64,000 nt of DNA from Acinetobacter sp. CS-2 (GTDB taxonomy: Bacteria > Pseudomonadota > Gammaproteobacteria > Pseudomonadales > Moraxellaceae): the NCBI RefSeq assembly GCF_016599715.1, contig NZ_CP067019.1, positions 2,914,001 to 2,978,000 on the forward strand. The letters are read 5' to 3'. The first letter of the stretch is position 1. Each line of letters opens with the position of its first letter. The notes under the pieces were generated by a model that ran no database searches, was not told the origin of the DNA, and was given only the letters and a program-made list of their open reading frames with translations. The position numbers were made by a program, and so were the translations under genes. Below are positions 39,688 to 49,479 of this stretch, one piece after another.

Positions 39688-40034
39688 GTGTAACACTCTT
39701 ATTTAACAATGAGAACACTATATAAATCATAAACTTATAATATTTTATTGATTAAAAATCAATTTTAAAGATATCCATAAAAATGCTTTAAAATGCACTT
39801 TTAGTACTAAAAAATATCAGCATAAATCTACAGCTTGTTGTTTTTCCTGATTCTTCATGGTGTCTCCATATTTTTTTGATACAAAGAGCACAATATTTAC
39901 AGGTATTTATTATTTTGTAAAAAAGTGTGAGCTAGTTCTACTTTTGTATTTTTTTGTATGGTTAAATGGTACTCGCTCATCGGATTAAAACAATATATAA
40001 AATTCCAGCACCGGAAAAAAAGGGGGATATGGAA
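39688..40034. other. A+T-rich spacer, no gene seen
   Basis: About 350 bases between the start of the broken sbp2 gene (minus) and the secreted small protein gene (plus). It must contain divergent promoters. A+T-rich with several near -10 boxes but no pair I would defend. Confidence 0.4.
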
Positions 40035-40337
40035 ATGAGATATACAGCAATTATACAAGCGCTTAGCTTAAGTTTAACTTTATGGTTTATGGCTCAGCTG
40101 GGACATGCAGCGGCAATCAAAAGTAGCGAAGCCAAAGTAACTTTAGGTCCTGAAAAATCTTCATTGATTGAAAAAGCCCTGCAACAGCAAAAGCAGGGTG
40201 GAAATACGTTACGTGCCGATAACGATTTAAAAATGTTGACCGAAATTAAAGTTGCACCAACTCAAAGCTTCTTTGCTGCTCAAAACCAGAAATTCAGCCG
40301 TTTTGTGCAAGCACTTTTCCCTCAAAGCAGCTCTTAA
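40035..40337 (+). CDS. Small secreted protein of unknown function
   Basis: 100 residues from ATG 40035, preferred over upstream ATGs because AGGGGGAT lies at a good distance and the signal peptide then starts properly (MRYTAIIQALSLSLTLWFMA, cleavage after GHAA). The mature part is about 75 residues, rich in Gln, Lys and Ser, with no cysteine and no motif I recognise. A strong terminator follows. Probably periplasmic and limited to the genus; function unknown. Confidence 0.7.
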   Translation: MRYTAIIQALSLSLTLWFMAQLGHAAAIKSSEAKVTLGPEKSSLIEKALQQQKQGGNTLRADNDLKMLTEIKVAPTQSFFAAQNQKFSRFVQALFPQSSS

Positions 40338-40376
40338 CTCAACAGCGAACTTATTCCCCTTTAGAAATTCCTATCC

Positions 40377-40426
40377 AGCCTAATCATTTCAATGTTGAAT
40401 TTAACATTAAGTGATTAGGCTTTTTC
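40377..40426 (+). terminator. Long-stem terminator before gltX
   Basis: Outer stem AGCCTAATCA/TGATTAGGCT and inner stem AATGTT/AACATT, then TTTTT. A TATAAT at 40429-40434, right behind it, is probably the gltX -10 box; its -35 would fall within the hairpin. Confidence 0.88.
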
Positions 40427-40466
40427 GTTATAATAGCCTCCATTCACATTCTGAAAAATATTGGTT

Positions 40467-41975
40467 ATGACTGTTCGTACTCGTATTGCGCCTTCTCCTA
40501 CTGGCTTTCCACACGTAGGCACTGCTTATATTGCCTTGTTTAACTTATGTTTTGCTAAACAGCATGGCGGTGAATTTATTCTTCGTATTGAAGATACCGA
40601 CCAACTGCGCTCAACCCCTGAATCCGAAAAAATGATTTTAGATTCATTACGCTGGTTAGGCTTAAATTGGTCAGAGGGGCCAGATGTGGGCGGTCCACAT
40701 GCACCGTACCGTCAATCCGAACGTATGGGCATCTATAAACAATATGCCTTGGAACTGGTAGAAAAAGGTCATGCTTTCTACTGCTTCGCAACACCAGAAG
40801 AACTGGATCAAATGCGTGCCGAACAGCAGGCGCGTGGTGAAACGCCACGTTATGATGGTCGTGGTTTAAAGCTGTCGGCAGAGGAAGTGCAGCGTCGCCT
40901 TACCGCAGGTGAGCCCCACGTGATTCGTATGAAAGTACCTGAAGAAGGCATTTGTAAAGTCAACGACTTACTGCGTGGGGAAGTTGAAATTCCTTGGGCT
41001 CAAGTCGACATGCAAGTTTTGCTCAAAACCGATGGTTTACCGACTTACCATCTTGCCAATGTGGTTGATGACCATCTGATGCAAATCACTCACGTTTTCC
41101 GTGGTGAGGAATGGTTACCATCGGCACCAAAACATCAGTTGCTCTACCAATACTTTGGCTGGGAAATGCCAGTACTGGGTCATATGCCATTACTTCGCAA
41201 CCCGGACAAATCAAAACTGTCTAAGCGTAAAAACCCGACCTCTATCAATTACTACAAAAACATTGGTGTGTTACCTGAAGCCTTGTTGAACTATTTAGGT
41301 CGTATGGGCTGGTCAATGCCAGATGAACGTGAAAAGTTTACTTTGGCAGAAATGATTGAGCATTTCGACATTAAGCGTGTATCCCTCGGCGGTCCGATCT
41401 TTGATGTGGAAAAACTCAACTGGCTCAACGGTCAATGGATTAAAGCGCTCTCGCCTGCCGAGCTGTTAAATACTTTATTGGCATGGAAATCTGACCGCAA
41501 TACCCTTGAAGACATTGCTGCTGCCATTCAGCCGCGTATCAACCTGCTTTCTGAAGCAGTGAACTGGGCTGGTTTCTATTTCAACCAGTTCCCAAGCATT
41601 AGCAAAGAACAATTTGAAAGCAAGAAATTGTCTGAAGAACAGGTTCGTCAAAGCTTGCAGTTTGCCATTTGGCGTCTAGAAAGCCTGTTCACCTGGAATA
41701 ACGACACGGTGAGTCAAACCTTAATGGACTTGGCCAACCAGATGGAAATTAAGCTGCGTGACTTTATGCCCACCTTCTTTATTGCGATTGCCGGTTCAAC
41801 CAGTTCAACCCCAGTCATGCAATCGATGGTGACGATTGGGCCTGACCTAACTTTCGCGCGTTTACGTCATGCGCTGGAAATTGTTGGCGGACCGAGTAAA
41901 AAAGAAGCAAAAATCTGGGAAAAACTCAATGAAAGCTTAAAATTGCCGAAAAATAATGCAGTTGATGAAGCATAA
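40467..41975 (+). CDS. gltX: Glutamyl-tRNA synthetase
   Basis: 502 residues from ATG 40467; the TTG six bases upstream is unlikely. Class I synthetase with the HIGH-like motif [13 protein letters not shown] (about residues 9-21) and the KMSKS-like DKSKLSKRK (about 248-256). The C-terminal anticodon-binding domain is helical. It charges tRNA-Glu, and one tRNA-Glu gene lies 160 bases downstream. Complete and typical. Confidence 0.97.
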   Translation: MTVRTRIAPSPTGFPHVGTAYIALFNLCFAKQHGGEFILRIEDTDQLRSTPESEKMILDSLRWLGLNWSEGPDVGGPHAPYRQSERMGIYKQYALELVEKGHAFYCFATPEELDQMRAEQQARGETPRYDGRGLKLSAEEVQRRLTAGEPHVIRMKVPEEGICKVNDLLRGEVEIPWAQVDMQVLLKTDGLPTYHLANVVDDHLMQITHVFRGEEWLPSAPKHQLLYQYFGWEMPVLGHMPLLRNPDKSKLSKRKNPTSINYYKNIGVLPEALLNYLGRMGWSMPDEREKFTLAEMIEHFDIKRVSLGGPIFDVEKLNWLNGQWIKALSPAELLNTLLAWKSDRNTLEDIAAAIQPRINLLSEAVNWAGFYFNQFPSISKEQFESKKLSEEQVRQSLQFAIWRLESLFTWNNDTVSQTLMDLANQMEIKLRDFMPTFFIAIAGSTSSTPVMQSMVTIGPDLTFARLRHALEIVGGPSKKEAKIWEKLNESLKLPKNNAVDEA

Positions 41976-42032
41976 TTGATTTTATAGTTGACGTGTGAGC
42001 GCAATACCCCTAATATTGCGCTCACACAAACT

Positions 42033-42108
42033 GGGGTCATAGCTCAGTTGGTAGAGCGCTACAATGGCATTGTAGAGGTCAGGAGTTCGATCCTCCTTGA
42101 CTCCACCA
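42033..42108 (+). tRNA. tRNA-Ala (anticodon GGC)
   Basis: 76 nt with encoded CCA. Acceptor GGGGTCA pairs with TGACTCC (one G-T wobble). The anticodon stem is CTACA/TGTAG around loop ATGGCAT. The T arm carries AGTTCGATC. Confidence 0.97.
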
Positions 42109-42137
42109 AGTTCCACCTTTTTTGTGTTGCCTCAATT

Positions 42138-42213
42138 GTCCCTATCGTCTAGAGGCCTAGGACATCGCCCTTTCACGGCGGTAACCGGGGTTCGAATCCC
42201 CGTAGGGACGCCA
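42138..42213 (+). tRNA. tRNA-Glu (anticodon TTC)
   Basis: 76 nt with encoded CCA. Acceptor GTCCCTA pairs with TAGGGAC; the anticodon loop region CCCTTTCACGG contains TTC; the T arm is CGGGGTTCGAATCCCCG. It is 29 bases after tRNA-Ala and presumably co-transcribed. Confidence 0.97.
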
Positions 42214-42251
42214 TATTCAAGATCATCATAATATCGTTATGCTGATCTGAT

Positions 42252-42283
42252 AAAAAACCCAAGCATTGCGACTTGGGTTTTTT
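42252..42283 (+). terminator. Terminator after the tRNA pair
   Basis: AAAAAACCCAAG, loop CATTGCGA, CTTGGGTTTTTT. Confidence 0.92.
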
Positions 42284-42379
42284 ATTGTCTCAATCTTTTA
42301 TCAACTTTTATTTGCGCTGTTTTTGCTTTCTGTGTCATTCCGATTAAAATAAGCGATAAATTAAAATGATGGAGTTGTA

Positions 42380-42721
42380 ATGCAATACCGTTGCCCAAAA
42401 TGCCAAAGCCCTAAAATTATGCCTGTCGCTCAAGCCGGTAGCCCTGCAGTACGACCTGTAGTTCCTAAAAGCCTGGTCTTTCTTATTCCCGCAGTATTTA
42501 TCTTATTACTGCTGGTTTTAATTAGTATTGCGATGTGGATTTTTGGTGATGGTGCAGGCTCTACCCTACAAGTTGCAACCGTAGTGGCCTTTATAATCTG
42601 CGTCATCACCGGTTTCCTGTTTTACCGCGACCTGCCAGATTTTAAAATTTCCATGCAAGGCTTTATGCAATCGCAAAAGAAATGGAAATGCCGTGAATGT
42701 AATCACGAATGGGAAATCTAA
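42380..42721 (+). CDS. Small membrane protein with split zinc ribbon
   Basis: 113 residues. Cysteine pairs lie at both ends: CPKC (residues 5-8) and CREC (about 103-106). They could together form one zinc ribbon. Between them are two membrane helices (about 32-55 and 66-84). Both ends would be cytoplasmic. I know no function. GGAGTTGTA precedes the ATG. It converges on the CDF transporter gene. Confidence 0.75.
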   Translation: MQYRCPKCQSPKIMPVAQAGSPAVRPVVPKSLVFLIPAVFILLLLVLISIAMWIFGDGAGSTLQVATVVAFIICVITGFLFYRDLPDFKISMQGFMQSQKKWKCRECNHEWEI

Positions 42722-42745
42722 AATAGATTTGATTTCACATCAGTT

Positions 42746-43702
42746 TCAGTGCTGATGTGAATCCTCCTGAGCATGTACAGGTTTTTCATAATTATCATGG
42801 CGATGACAGGATGAATGCAGCCCGCATTCATAATCTTCAATCTGTAGCGTGATTTCCCGAATACCATGCTGATGCTGCAACATCTCCAAAGCTTGTTGAT
42901 ATAATAGCGTGCGATCTGCCTGAGGCGCATAAAGATGTACCGTCAGATGGACATTTCTGGAACTAATGGCCCACACCTTCAATTGATGGATATTTTCCAC
43001 ATCCTTTAACGCCAAAAGGTCATTACGTAACTGCTCAATATCAATTTCTTCCGGAACTCCTTCCAGCAGAATGTTGATACTTTGTTTGAGTAAAATCCAG
43101 GTTCTTGGCAATACCCAGAGACCAATCAACATCGCAATTAGGGTATCTACCCACATCCAGCCAGTGAAATAGATGATTGCTGCGCCCATAATCACACCGA
43201 TCGAACCCACAGCATCACTTAAAACTTCCAGATAAGCCCCTTTAACATTCAGGCTTTCTGTGGCGCTGGAAAATAAAATCCGCATAGAAATCAGGTTGAT
43301 CATTAAGCCAATCACCGCAACCACCAGCATGCCCAGACTTTGAATTTCAGGTGGATGGCTAAAACGCTGATAAGCTTCAAACAGAATGTACATCGCTACA
43401 ACAAACAGCATTAAGGCATTAAACAGGGCTGCCAGGATTTCAAAACGCTGATAGCCAAAAGTTCTTTTATCATCTGCCGGCATTTTGCCGATTTTGATCG
43501 CCACCAAGGCAATCGCCAGGGCTGCCGCATCGGTAAACATGTGTGCTGCATCAGAAAGCAGGGCTAAACTTTGAGTGATAAAACCTGCAATGACTTCAAT
43601 AATAAGAAAAATGCTGGTGAGCGCCAGGGCAAAGGTCAGCTTTTTGGCATTCGCTTCCGTCACCACTGCATGACTATGATTATGCCCATGCTGTTCAGCC
43701 AT
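42746..43702 (-). CDS. CDF family cation efflux protein (CzcD/ZitB type)
   Basis: 318 residues, six membrane helices. His-rich ends (MAEQHGHNHSHAVV and HAQEDSHQH) typical of zinc-exporting CDF proteins. Metal-site segments SDAAHMFTDAAAL (helix 2) and YLEVLSDAVGS (helix 5) match CzcD. The C-terminal cytoplasmic domain spans about 205-300 and ends with a CGLHSSCHRH metal cluster. It probably exports Zn(II), perhaps Co(II) or Cd(II), against the proton gradient. No neighbouring regulator is seen. Confidence 0.92.
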   Translation of the reverse strand: MAEQHGHNHSHAVVTEANAKKLTFALALTSIFLIIEVIAGFITQSLALLSDAAHMFTDAAALAIALVAIKIGKMPADDKRTFGYQRFEILAALFNALMLFVVAMYILFEAYQRFSHPPEIQSLGMLVVAVIGLMINLISMRILFSSATESLNVKGAYLEVLSDAVGSIGVIMGAAIIYFTGWMWVDTLIAMLIGLWVLPRTWILLKQSINILLEGVPEEIDIEQLRNDLLALKDVENIHQLKVWAISSRNVHLTVHLYAPQADRTLLYQQALEMLQHQHGIREITLQIEDYECGLHSSCHRHDNYEKPVHAQEDSHQH

Positions 43703-44100
43703 ACCTACTCCTCTATTACTCTATTTTTTCTGGTTTTTGTGATAGCGATTCAATTTAATAATCATACGACCATGAGGTAATAGTATGGCATTCTTACCCT
43801 AATACCATGAGCAATAAAATTAAACCTCAACACAAGAGATTTCTTTCATAAGTCCTGTCTCTCTTGATTTTACCCTCATCGTCAGAACAAAGGCACTGAT
43901 AAAAGAAGTTCAATAATGGCTTTTCCACAATCCAACTTTAATAAAAAATCATTTAAAAACATAAAATTAAAATAAAAAGCACATCATTGTTTTCAAATAA
44001 AAATTAACTTACAAATAAAAGAGATTTAATTTCTTAAAAACCTATATATATTAAGAATATTGGATAAAAATCATTTAATCCAGATGATAAGGAGCTGAAT
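43703..44100. other. A+T-rich spacer, no gene seen
   Basis: About 400 bases with only frames of a few codons. It holds the promoter of the CDF gene (minus) and of the Sel1 protein (plus); no clear boxes or repeats. Confidence 0.4.
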
Positions 44101-44520
44101 ATGATCCTGCATAAAATAGAACAGATCGTTTACGCTTGGTTACCTTTATTCGACTCAACAAGACAAGGAAGACAAAACGCCCTTTCCGAAGTGCAGGCAG
44201 AATATACACAAGGCCAATATTACGAAAAATTAGCGCTTGAACATCATCAGACCTTTGAACGCCTGCATGCCTATCAACACACATCAGAAAACAATCCTGC
44301 CATTCAGGATAAACGCAATGCAGTCTGGAACTTTTTAAGTGCGGCACTCAAAGGTCATCGTGATTCTCAGTATAAACTGGGCCTGTGTTATTTGAATGGT
44401 GAATTGGGTCTAGATAAAAATTATACCCATGCTCAGGAATGGCTCGAAAAAGCCGCCAAACAAGGTCACCCGGAAGCAATAAAGACTTTAATGTATAGTT
44501 ATTCGCAAATTGCATTTTAA
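44101..44520 (+). CDS. Sel1-repeat protein
   Basis: 139 residues, no signal peptide. Residues about 75-130 form two Sel1-like repeats (NAVWNFLSAALKGHRDSQYK with LGLCYLNGE, then NYTHAQEWLEKAAKQGHPEA). A good AAGGAG site lies seven bases before the ATG. Sel1 repeats usually bind proteins; the partner is unknown. It stands alone, upstream of a terminator shared with ettA. Confidence 0.82.
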   Translation: MILHKIEQIVYAWLPLFDSTRQGRQNALSEVQAEYTQGQYYEKLALEHHQTFERLHAYQHTSENNPAIQDKRNAVWNFLSAALKGHRDSQYKLGLCYLNGELGLDKNYTHAQEWLEKAAKQGHPEAIKTLMYSYSQIAF

Positions 44521-44522
44521 TC

Positions 44523-44551
44523 AAAAAACCAGCCCGAAGGCTGGTTTTTTT
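44523..44551. terminator. Bidirectional terminator between the Sel1 gene and ettA
   Basis: AAAAAACCAGCC, CGAA, GGCTGGTTTTTTT. Confidence 0.92.
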
Positions 44552-44568
44552 CACATCAAAATCGGGAA

Positions 44569-46230
44569 TTAAGCACCGATTTTACGATATTTTTGACGAC
44601 GCGTTGCCAGATCATCACCATCGCGCTTACGGCGATATTCTTCAAACTCGGTATAGTTACCGGTGAAGAATTCTGGTGTTTCATTTTCAAATGACAAGAT
44701 GTGCGTTGCAATACGGTCGAGGAACCAACGGTCATGCGATACCACCATCACAGTACCTGGGAATACCAGAATTGCATCTTCCAGTGCACGTAAGGTTTCG
44801 ATATCCAAGTCATTCGATGGCTCATCCAGCAGGATCACGTTTGCGCCCATTTGCAGGATTTTCGCCAGTTGTAAACGGTTACGCTCACCACCCGATAAAC
44901 TGCCTACACGTTTTTGCTGATCTTGACCTTTGAAGTTGAAGCGACCGATATACGCACGTGATGCGATTTCGTAATCACCAATCTTCAAGATATCCAGGCC
45001 ACCCGACACTTCTTCCCAAACGGTTTTGTTATCGTCCAAGGTGTCACGGATCTGACCCACGTAAGCGACTTTAACTGACCCGCCCAGGGTTACCGTACCG
45101 GTATCGGGTTGCTGTTCACCAGTCATCATACGGAATAAAGTCGTTTTACCCGCACCGTTAGGACCAACAATACCTACAATCGCAGCTGGTGGTACTGTGA
45201 AAGACAAGTCTTTATACAGTAATTTATCGCCAAACGATTTACTGATCCCTTCAACTTCTACCACCTTGTTACCTAGACGTGGACCAGGTGGAATGTAGAT
45301 TTCAGAGGTTTCATTACGCTGTTGGAATTCGCGTGAGTTAAGCTCTTCAAAACGCTCCATACGCGCTTTGTTTTTCTTTTGCTGCCCTTTAGCATTTGAA
45401 CGAACCCATTCAAGTTCTTTTTTCAATGCTTTGGCAAAAGATTCTTCTTGTTTATTTTCCTGCTCTAAACGGGCATTCTTTTGTTCCAACCAAGAAGAAT
45501 AGTTACCTTGATAAGGAATACCATGTCCACGGTCAAGCTCCAGAATCCACTCTGCAACGTTATCCAGGAAATAACGGTCATGCGTAATCGCCACGATTGT
45601 GCCAGGGAAATCTTTCAAGAAACGCTCTAACCAAGATACAGATTCTGCATCCAAATGGTTGGTCGGTTCATCAAGAAGTAACATGTCCGGCTTAGAAAGC
45701 AATAAACGGCACAGTGCAACACGACGACGTTCACCACCTGAAAGCAAGGTGACATCTGCATCCCAAGCTGGAAGGTTTAATGCAGCAGCAGCTTGATCCA
45801 TTTGGTTGGTCAGGTTATGCGCATCCCAAGCATGAATGATGGCTTCTAACTTTTCTTGCTCTTTTGCAAGTTTGTCGAAGTCAGCATCTTCCGCTGCATA
45901 TTCAGCAAATACTTCATCCAGACGAGCCAAAGCATCCAATGGTTCACGTAAACCATCTTCAACGTTACCACGAACGTCTTTGTTAGGATCAAGTGGTGGT
46001 TCTTGCTCAAGGTAGCCGATTTTAATACCCGGTTGAGCACGGGCTTCACCTGAGAAATCTTTATCTACGCCAGCCATAATCCGGAGCAAGGTCGATTTAC
46101 CTGCACCGTTTAAACCAAGCACACCAATTTTTGCGCCTGGAAAGAATGATAAAGAGATGTCTTTTAAGATTTCGCGCTTAGGCGGAACCATCTTCGACAC
46201 ACGGTTCATCGTGTAAATATATTGGGCCAC
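44569..46230 (-). CDS. ettA: ABC-F translational throttle protein EttA
   Basis: 553 residues, two ATPase domains without membrane parts. First: GLNGAGKST (about 39-47), LSGGERRRVAL, LLLDEPTNHLD. Second: GPNGAGKTT (about 353-361), LSGGERNRLQLAK, LLDEPSNDLD. The linker KNKARMERFEELNSREFQQR and the length fit EttA, which binds the ribosomal E site and gates the first peptide bond by energy state. A TATAAT (46309-46304 on the minus strand) about 75 bases upstream is a candidate -10 box. Confidence 0.95.
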   Translation of the reverse strand: MAQYIYTMNRVSKMVPPKREILKDISLSFFPGAKIGVLGLNGAGKSTLLRIMAGVDKDFSGEARAQPGIKIGYLEQEPPLDPNKDVRGNVEDGLREPLDALARLDEVFAEYAAEDADFDKLAKEQEKLEAIIHAWDAHNLTNQMDQAAAALNLPAWDADVTLLSGGERRRVALCRLLLSKPDMLLLDEPTNHLDAESVSWLERFLKDFPGTIVAITHDRYFLDNVAEWILELDRGHGIPYQGNYSSWLEQKNARLEQENKQEESFAKALKKELEWVRSNAKGQQKKNKARMERFEELNSREFQQRNETSEIYIPPGPRLGNKVVEVEGISKSFGDKLLYKDLSFTVPPAAIVGIVGPNGAGKTTLFRMMTGEQQPDTGTVTLGGSVKVAYVGQIRDTLDDNKTVWEEVSGGLDILKIGDYEIASRAYIGRFNFKGQDQQKRVGSLSGGERNRLQLAKILQMGANVILLDEPSNDLDIETLRALEDAILVFPGTVMVVSHDRWFLDRIATHILSFENETPEFFTGNYTEFEEYRRKRDGDDLATRRQKYRKIGA

Positions 46231-46554
46231 GTAGGACTCCTCTATAGAAAAAGCAACATTCGCACTCTACCCACAGCAGTATGCGAACAAATATTTGGCG
46301 GGCATTATACGATGAAAGTACAAAAAAAATAAGGCATAGCCTTCATCTTCAATAGAATGTTACAACTAATGGCATGTTGGTTTTTTAAACATAATCGTAG
46401 ATACTCAGTTTTATTGAATTGTGACTGAATAAAACCCATAGATATAAGAAAATTAGATATTCTTTTCTAGAATACGCACTTTTATTCATATCCACAGGTG
46501 ATAGACTGATGGCATAACCCACCGAAACAATTAACTCACTTAGATGATGTAAAC
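46231..46554. other. Spacer between ettA and metY
   Basis: About 320 bases holding divergent promoters. I looked for a SAM or other riboswitch ahead of metY and saw no conserved helix set. A 76-codon minus-strand frame here overlaps metY and has no support. Confidence 0.45.
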
Positions 46555-47832
46555 ATGACTTATAAAGATGAAACTTTAGCGATTCACGCAGGGTACAGCC
46601 CAGAACCGACCACAAAAGCGGTCGCCGTACCCATTTATCAAACCACTTCTTATGCCTTTGACAATACTCAACATGGGGCTGATCTGTTCGATTTAAAGGT
46701 TCAAGGCAATATCTATACCCGGATTATGAACCCGACGACCGCTGTCTTAGAGCAACGTCTGGCTGCACTGGAAGGCGGGATTGGCGCTTTGGCTCTGGCC
46801 TCAGGGATGTCAGCGATTACCTATGCCATTCAGACCATTGCGGAAGCCGGTGACAATATTGCGTCGGTTTCAACGCTATATGGCGGTACATACAACCTGT
46901 TTGCCCATACTTTGCCTAAACAGGGTATTGAAGTTCGATTCTTTGATTACCAAAACCCTGAAGCCTTGCGTGGTTTAATTGACGAGAAAACCAAACTGGT
47001 GTTTGTCGAATCGATCGGCAACCCACTCGGTAATATCATCGATCTGGAAGCCATCTCTAAAATTGCCCATGAATATGGTGTACCGGTGATTGTGGACAAT
47101 ACCGTTGCCACGCCTGCCCTGCTTAAACCTTTTGAATATGGTGCCGACATTGTCGTGCATTCACTGACCAAATATATTGGTGGTCACGGCAATTCAATCG
47201 GCGGTGCCATTGTTGATAGCGGTAAATTCCCTTGGGGCAAATATCCTGAACGTTTCAAAGTATTAAATACACCTGACCCAAGTTATCATGGGGTTAATTA
47301 TGTTGAAGCCTTAGGTGCGGCTGCCTATATTGCCCGTGCGCGTGTGGTCCCTCTACGCAATACCGGTGCTGCAATTAGCCCCCTCAGTGTATTCCTGATC
47401 TTGCAAGGTCTGGAAACACTGAACCTTCGTATGGAGCGTCATACTGAAAATGCACAAAAGGTCGCGGAATATTTACAGCAGCATCCGAAAGTCAAATGGG
47501 TCAATTATGCCGGCCTTCAAGATCATCCTCAGCATGCGCTGGCACAAAAATACGTGAAAGGTAAACCTTCAGCAATTCTGTCTTTTGGTGTACAAGATGG
47601 CCGTGAAGGTGGAACACGTTTTATTGATGCCCTGCAACTCTTTACCCGCCTGGTCAATATTGGCGATGCCAAAAGCCTGGCCTGCCATCCCGCCACTACC
47701 ACCCATCGTCAGCTCAACGAAGAAGAACTGAAGTCTGCAGGGGTGAGTATTGATATGGTCCGTTTATCTGTCGGTATTGAACATATTGATGATTTAATTG
47801 CAGATTTGGAACAGGCATTGGCGCAAGTTTAA
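46555..47832 (+). CDS. metY: O-acetylhomoserine sulfhydrylase
   Basis: 425 residues, Cys/Met-metabolism PLP enzyme. The lysine that binds PLP lies in HSLTKYIGGHG (about 201-211); the PLP phosphate loop is LASGMSAI. The length and GHGNSIGGAIVDSG identify the O-acetylhomoserine class and not cystathionine synthase (about 385). It makes homocysteine from O-acetylhomoserine and sulfide. The metabolic link to the sulfate-binding proteins at 36-39 kb is plausible, but they are not one operon. Confidence 0.93.
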   Translation: MTYKDETLAIHAGYSPEPTTKAVAVPIYQTTSYAFDNTQHGADLFDLKVQGNIYTRIMNPTTAVLEQRLAALEGGIGALALASGMSAITYAIQTIAEAGDNIASVSTLYGGTYNLFAHTLPKQGIEVRFFDYQNPEALRGLIDEKTKLVFVESIGNPLGNIIDLEAISKIAHEYGVPVIVDNTVATPALLKPFEYGADIVVHSLTKYIGGHGNSIGGAIVDSGKFPWGKYPERFKVLNTPDPSYHGVNYVEALGAAAYIARARVVPLRNTGAAISPLSVFLILQGLETLNLRMERHTENAQKVAEYLQQHPKVKWVNYAGLQDHPQHALAQKYVKGKPSAILSFGVQDGREGGTRFIDALQLFTRLVNIGDAKSLACHPATTTHRQLNEEELKSAGVSIDMVRLSVGIEHIDDLIADLEQALAQV

Positions 47833-47854
47833 AGCTTTTGATTAGAGTACAATT

Positions 47855-47893
47855 TAGCCTTCTTTCTAAACGAAAGAAGGCTACTTTTATTTG
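47855..47893 (+). terminator. Terminator after metY
   Basis: Perfect 12-bp stem TAGCCTTCTTTC/GAAAGAAGGCTA with a TAAAC loop, then CTTTTATTT. The remaining 250 bases up to 48142 are A+T-rich and should carry the acr1 promoter. Confidence 0.85.
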
Positions 47894-48142
47894 AGTATAA
47901 TTTTTTGATTATTTCTCTTTGCTTTGGTTTTAATTCATGGTAAAAATTAAATAACAGTTAAAACAATAATAGAGCAATTACTCTAATTATATTTGTAAAT
48001 TCAATTACTTATTTGTAGATTTTTTCCCAACATTCGCTATTATAAATGGCTCGAGAATAGCTTAAATTCCCCAAATTTTGAGCGCTAGAATCAACTAAAA
48101 AAATAATCTAAATTTTTATTCTATTGAAACCAGGAAAATATT

Positions 48143-49030
48143 GTGAATTCTAAACTAGAGAAACTTTTTCAGAATCGAGTCAACGGCAAAGTTGTTTTAA
48201 TTACTGGTGCATCTAGTGGTATTGGTTTAACCGCTGCACATAAACTCGCCGATGCCGGTGCACATGTTCTGTTGGTGGCTCGTACCAAAGAAACATTAGA
48301 TCAAGTCAAACAAGAAATAGAAGCCAAGGGTGGCAAAGCCTCTGTTTTCCCATGTGATTTAAATAACATGGAATCTATTGATGAGGTATCAAAAGAGATT
48401 TTAGCCTCTGTAGACCATATTGATATCCTGATCAACAATGCAGGACGCTCAATTCGTCGTGCAGTTCATGAATCGACCGACCGATTCCATGATTTTGAAC
48501 GCACCATGCAGCTGAATTACTTTGGTGCAGTACGTTTAGTAATGAATATTCTGCCACAAATGATGATTCGCCGGGATGGCCATATCATCAACATCAGCTC
48601 GATTGGTGTCTTGGCCAATGCGACACGTTTTTCCGCTTATGTGGCTTCTAAAGCTGCACTGGATGCATTCAGCCGCTGTCTGTCTGCCGAAGTCCATTCG
48701 CATAAAATTGCCATTACTTCAGTTTATATGCCATTGGTTCGTACCCCAATGATTGCACCAACCAAAATTTATAAATACGTACCCACCCTGTCTCCGGAAC
48801 AGGCAGCCGATTTAATTGCCTATGCGATCGTGAAACGCCCGAAAAAAGTAGCAACTCACTTAGGCCGTTTGGCTTCAATCACCTACTCTATTGCACCAGA
48901 TATCAATAACAAATTGATGTCAATTGGTTATAACCTGTTCCCAAGCTCTTCTGCTTCGGTAGGTCAACCACAGAAGCTGAATTGGGTTCAAAAAGCGTAT
49001 GCACGTTTGTTCCCGGGTGAACATTGGTAA
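48143..49030 (+). CDS. acr1: Fatty acyl-CoA reductase Acr1
   Basis: 295 residues, the same length as Acr1 of Acinetobacter baylyi, with matching stretches such as INNAGRSIRRAVHES and the C-terminus YARLFPGEHW. SDR features: TGASSGIG (about 20-27), NNAG, ISS and YVASK (catalytic Tyr/Lys). It reduces long-chain acyl-CoA to fatty aldehyde with NADPH, the first committed step to wax esters. The start is GTG with AGGAAA eight bases upstream. Monocistronic, with its own terminator. Confidence 0.92.
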   Translation: MNSKLEKLFQNRVNGKVVLITGASSGIGLTAAHKLADAGAHVLLVARTKETLDQVKQEIEAKGGKASVFPCDLNNMESIDEVSKEILASVDHIDILINNAGRSIRRAVHESTDRFHDFERTMQLNYFGAVRLVMNILPQMMIRRDGHIINISSIGVLANATRFSAYVASKAALDAFSRCLSAEVHSHKIAITSVYMPLVRTPMIAPTKIYKYVPTLSPEQAADLIAYAIVKRPKKVATHLGRLASITYSIAPDINNKLMSIGYNLFPSSSASVGQPQKLNWVQKAYARLFPGEHW

Positions 49031-49044
49031 AATTGTACAATATG

Positions 49045-49071
49045 AAAGCCAGTCAATAGACTGGCTTTTTT
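49045..49071 (+). terminator. Terminator after acr1
   Basis: AAAGCCAGTC, AATA, GACTGGCTTTTTT. Confidence 0.93.
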
Positions 49072-49109
49072 ATGTTATAAACACCCATCATTTTTGCTTT
49101 TAGATTTTT

Positions 49110-49427
49110 ATGCGGACTGCTGCTCTTATTTTCCAATATGGCTGTTTTGCCTTTGCTCTTTTTCTTTGCTATCAAGTCGGTACTTCTATATACCTGCAAG
49201 ATTATAAATTGATGGATATCGTCAGCGATATCGGTACTATTTTAATTTGTATCGATTTAGGCGTGTTCCTGCATTTCAATAAGTCTCTGGCATCGCTAAA
49301 AATGAAAAACGCTTCTCAGCAGCCTGCTATTCGGGTTTCAACGATAGAAAAAATCACGCGTAAGTTGGGTCATTTGGGTATTATTCTGATTATCTGTAGC
49401 TGGATTGTGCCAATCATTAATTCATAA
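49110..49427 (+). CDS. Small inner-membrane protein of unknown function
   Basis: 105 residues with three predicted membrane helices (about 6-27, 36-55 and 84-103) and a basic loop between the second and third. No motif recognised. The -10-like TATAAA near 49076 and the terminator behind it suggest its own transcript. Confidence 0.65.
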   Translation: MRTAALIFQYGCFAFALFLCYQVGTSIYLQDYKLMDIVSDIGTILICIDLGVFLHFNKSLASLKMKNASQQPAIRVSTIEKITRKLGHLGIILIICSWIVPIINS

Positions 49428-49436
49428 AGATCAAAT

Positions 49437-49463
49437 AAAAAACCTCCCAATTGGGAGGTTTTC
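49437..49463. terminator. Bidirectional terminator between the small membrane protein gene and tex
   Basis: AAAAAACCTCCC, AATT, GGGAGGTTTTC. Confidence 0.92.
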
Positions 49464-49479
49464 TTTGAACCATCAAAGA

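Noticed and set aside
39474-39725. An 83-residue plus-strand frame
   Set aside because: It spans the element's left end and the antisense of the sbp2 signal peptide, so it is accidental.
42033-42213. tRNA pair as an integration site
   Set aside because: No integrase, no direct repeat of a tRNA 3' end and no foreign-looking block next to it.
46231-46554. SAM-type riboswitch before metY
   Set aside because: No conserved set of helices or aptamer core could be recognised by eye.
46385-46615. A 76-residue minus-strand frame upstream of metY
   Set aside because: It overlaps the metY start, has no ribosome site and falls in the divergent promoter region.
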